The translations under genes and the position numbers were made by a program. The notes beneath the pieces were generated by a model. The model did not search any database. It was not told the origin of the DNA and was given only the letters and a program-made list of their open reading frames with translations. A DNA stretch of 6,846 nt from an uncultured Clostridium sp. (GTDB taxonomy: Bacteria; Bacillota; Clostridia; TANB77; CAG-508). The DNA is taken from the NCBI GenBank assembly GCA_946545035.1, contig CAMNND010000056.1, positions 1 through 6,846 on the forward strand, written 5' to 3'. Within the stretch, counting starts at the first letter, position 1; every line of letters begins with the position of its first letter. Shown here in pieces: positions 4,714 to 6,846 of the stretch.

Positions 4714-5946
4714 TTATTTCCAATTTTTTATTCTATTCATTGCTTCAATTGTACTTTCTCTATCTCCAAACGATGTTAATCTAAAATAACCTTCTCCACT
4801 TGGTCCAAATCCAACACCTGGAGTACCAACAACTTGTATTTCATTAAGTAATCTGTCAAAGAAATCCCAAGAACTTACACCTTCTGGCAACTTAAGCCAA
4901 ATATATGGTGCATTTACTCCACCAAATACTTTATATCCAACTTCTTCAAGATTTTCTTTTATAATTTTTGCATTTTCTTTGTAATAATCAATGCTTCTTT
5001 TTATTTGTTTTTGACCTTCATCTGAATATATAGCTTCCGCACCCTTTTGAGTTATATATGATACTCCATTAAATTTTGTACAAGTTCTTCTATTCCATAA
5101 TTTATTTAAGCTAATTTCTTGACCATCTTTTGAATATCCTTTTAAAGTTTTTGGAATAACAACATATCCACATCTTATTCCTGTAAAACCTGCTGTTTTC
5201 GAATAGCTCCTAAATTCAATTGCAACATCTTTTGCTCCTTCAATTTCATAGATACTATGAGGAATATCGTCTTCAGTAATAAATGCTTCATACGCACTAT
5301 CGTAAAGAATGATTGCTTTATTCTGTTTAGCATAATCAACCCATTTTTTTAATTGAATTTTATTTAATACTGTTCCTGTTGGATTATTTGGAAAACATAG
5401 ATAAATAATATCTGGAACCTCTTTTGGAAGCTCTGGCTCAAAATTATTTTCAGCATTACATGGCATATATATAATATTTTCATATTTTCCTGTTATTTTA
5501 TTATATTTTCCTGCTCTTCCAGCCATTGTATTTGTATCAATATATACCGGGTAAACAGGATCTGTTATCGCAACTTTATTATCCTTAGAAAAAATATCTC
5601 CTATATTTCCAGTATCACATTTAGCTCCATCAGATACAAATATTTCATCTGACTCAATATCTATTCCTCTTTTTCTATAATCAAATTCAATTATTTTGTC
5701 TTTCAAAAATTCATAACCCTGCTCTGGACCATATCCTTTAAATGTTTTTGATTCTAGCATCTCATCTGCAGCTTTTTTCATTGCATCAACACAAGCTTTT
5801 GCAAGCGGTAATGTAACATCTCCTATACCAAGTTTAATTATCTTTTTGTCTGGGTTGGCTTCTTGAAACGCTTTCACTTTCTTAGCTATTGTTGAAAATA
5901 AATAGCTATCTTGTAAATCTAAAAAGTTTTCATTTATATTAATCAT
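4714..5946 (-). CDS. dapL: LL-diaminopimelate aminotransferase
   Basis: PLP enzyme that converts tetrahydrodipicolinate and glutamate directly to LL-diaminopimelate, bypassing the succinylase, acetylase and dehydrogenase branches of lysine synthesis. The 410-residue fold-type I aminotransferase begins with the DapL signature ININENFLDLQDSYLFSTIAKKV (2-24) and LGIGDVTLPL (39-48). PLP-site motifs follow: FPNNPTG (185-191, Asn188), YDSAYE (215-220, Asp216, Tyr219) and SYSKTAGFTGIRCGY (247-261, Schiff-base Lys250). The C-terminal YFRLTSFGDRE supplies the carboxylate-binding Arg. I place the start at the ATG at 5944-5946, not the in-frame TTG at 5962-5964, because homologues begin here and GAGGGGGTG sits about 8 nt upstream. 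The first 8 bases (ATGATTAA) overlap the end of dapF, so the pair is probably translationally coupled. Length and motifs look fully functional. Confidence 0.96.
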   Translation of the reverse strand: MININENFLDLQDSYLFSTIAKKVKAFQEANPDKKIIKLGIGDVTLPLAKACVDAMKKAADEMLESKTFKGYGPEQGYEFLKDKIIEFDYRKRGIDIESDEIFVSDGAKCDTGNIGDIFSKDNKVAITDPVYPVYIDTNTMAGRAGKYNKITGKYENIIYMPCNAENNFEPELPKEVPDIIYLCFPNNPTGTVLNKIQLKKWVDYAKQNKAIILYDSAYEAFITEDDIPHSIYEIEGAKDVAIEFRSYSKTAGFTGIRCGYVVIPKTLKGYSKDGQEISLNKLWNRRTCTKFNGVSYITQKGAEAIYSDEGQKQIKRSIDYYKENAKIIKENLEEVGYKVFGGVNAPYIWLKLPEGVSSWDFFDRLLNEIQVVGTPGVGFGPSGEGYFRLTSFGDRESTIEAMNRIKNWK

Positions 5947-6787
5947 TTTCAAGCACCCCCTCAAACACAGTTGTTGCAGGACCTGTCATATATACATGAT
6001 TGTCTTTTTCAGACCATTCTATTTCAAGCTTTCCCCCTAGTAATTCAACTGTTACTTTTCTATCAGTATATCCATTTAAATTACATGCTACAGCAGACGC
6101 ACATGCACCGGTGCCACAAGCAAGTGTTTCGCCAGCACCTCTTTCCCAAACTCTCATTTTAATATTGTTTTTATCAACTAACTCGATAAACTCAATATTT
6201 GATCGTTTTGGAAAGTGAATATCATATTCTAAAACCTTTCCATATTTTTCAAGTTCAAAATCTTTAACATTTTCAACTATAGTAATTGCATGAGGATTTC
6301 CCATTGAAACACATGAGAATTTAAAACTTTTACCTTCTGCCTGAAGATCTAAATTCTTTACAATCTCCTCATTAGAAACTACAGGAATTAATTTTGGATC
6401 TAATACTGGTTCACCCATATCAACTCTCACTGTTTCTACTTTACCATCTACAACATTAAGCTTTAAGACCTTAATTCCAGCTAATGTCTCGATAGTAATT
6501 AAATCGCGATTAATCATTCCTTTGTCATAAACAAATTTTCCTACGCATCTGATTCCGTTTCCACACATTTCTGCTTCACTTCCGTCGTAGTTAAACATTC
6601 TCATTTTAAAATCTGCTACATCGCTATCACAGATGAGAATAAGTCCGTCAGAGCCAACACCGAAGTGTCTGTCGCTGACAAAACGAGCTAGAGAAGATTC
6701 ATTTTCTATTTTTTGTCCAGTTTTAGCTGTACAATCAATATAGACATAATCATTCCCTAGCCCATGCATTTTAGTAAATTTAATCAT
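5939..6787 (-). CDS. dapF: Diaminopimelate epimerase
   Basis: Cofactor-independent epimerase that interconverts LL- and meso-diaminopimelate, the last step before meso-DAP enters peptidoglycan or is decarboxylated to lysine. The 282-residue protein is of normal length, starts MIKFTKMHGLGNDYVYID and has both active-site cysteines: MCGNGIRC (74-81, Cys75) and ACGTGACASAVA (223-234, Cys224). GVGSDGLIL (43-51), NYDGSEAEM (66-74) and MGNPHAI (162-168) are also typical. The ATG at 6785-6787 is chosen over an in-frame TTG at 6824-6826 because AAAGGTGG lies about 7 nt before it and the family begins at this methionine. It overlaps dapL by 8 bases. The two products act in successive steps, consistent with a dap operon. 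The 59 bases upstream are very AT-rich and I could not assign a promoter there; it may lie beyond the window. Confidence 0.97.
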   Translation of the reverse strand: MIKFTKMHGLGNDYVYIDCTAKTGQKIENESSLARFVSDRHFGVGSDGLILICDSDVADFKMRMFNYDGSEAEMCGNGIRCVGKFVYDKGMINRDLITIETLAGIKVLKLNVVDGKVETVRVDMGEPVLDPKLIPVVSNEEIVKNLDLQAEGKSFKFSCVSMGNPHAITIVENVKDFELEKYGKVLEYDIHFPKRSNIEFIELVDKNNIKMRVWERGAGETLACGTGACASAVACNLNGYTDRKVTVELLGGKLEIEWSEKDNHVYMTGPATTVFEGVLEND

Positions 6788-6846
6788 AATAATTCCACCT
6801 TTCACAGGTATTAATATAAGATACAATATAGTTATATTATTATCTT

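Noticed and set aside
4133..4718. Foreign cassette as an insertion sequence or miniature transposable element
   Set aside because: No terminal inverted repeats bound the unit and the protein shows no transposase motif; only a weak 9-base direct repeat is present.
5944..5964. Upstream TTG start of dapL adding six residues
   Set aside because: The extension would be translated from the ribosome binding site itself; homologues start at the ATG and the spacing fits that ATG.
5971..6218. Plus-strand open frames (5971-6162 and 6000-6218) opposite dapF
   Set aside because: They overlap well-conserved dapF sequence and have no promoter or ribosome binding site.
6785..6826. Upstream TTG start of dapF adding 13 residues
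   Set aside because: The added residues are not part of the DapF family, and AAAGGTGG is correctly placed for the ATG at 6785-6787.

Overview
The window looks like a chromosomal piece of a low-GC Gram-positive anaerobe, most likely a member of the Clostridia (Bacillota). The grounds are the AT-rich coding sequence (28% GC in a 300-base stretch of dapL that I counted by hand), strong AGGAGG-type ribosome binding sites, near-consensus sigma-A promoters, and lysine/peptidoglycan synthesis by the one-step LL-diaminopimelate aminotransferase route (DapL plus DapF). No rRNA, tRNA, CRISPR array or recognisable insertion sequence is present.

Layout, left to right. Bases 4-2044 hold the first four genes of the S10 ribosomal protein operon on the minus strand (transcription order rpsJ, rplC, rplD, rplW). 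The operon has a consensus promoter at 2291-2319 and a leader of about 240 nt (2045-2284) with several hairpins, including two that cannot form together. A second structured spacer lies between rpsJ and rplC. A terminator at 2403-2434 separates this operon from a two-gene minus-strand unit: a NagZ-type family 3 glycoside hydrolase (2895-3983) followed by a small membrane-anchored protein of unknown function (2438-2878). At the right end, dapF and dapL (5939-6787 and 4714-5946, minus strand) overlap by 8 bases and together make meso-diaminopimelate from tetrahydrodipicolinate.

The odd part is 4148-4712, the only plus-strand gene. It encodes a 132-residue protein I do not recognise, at 46% GC (counted over 300 bases) against 28% in dapL next door. 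It has a near-consensus promoter, an interrupted palindrome lying across the -10 box and start point, an 85-nt leader that can fold into a hairpin-plus-pseudoknot, a strong ribosome binding site and a dedicated terminator. It looks like a self-contained, recently acquired single-gene cassette inserted between nagZ and dapL, and is the best candidate in the window for something undescribed.

Functionally, the flanking genes serve translation (S10 operon) and cell-wall metabolism (DAP synthesis and muropeptide trimming). Nothing ties the plus-strand gene to either.
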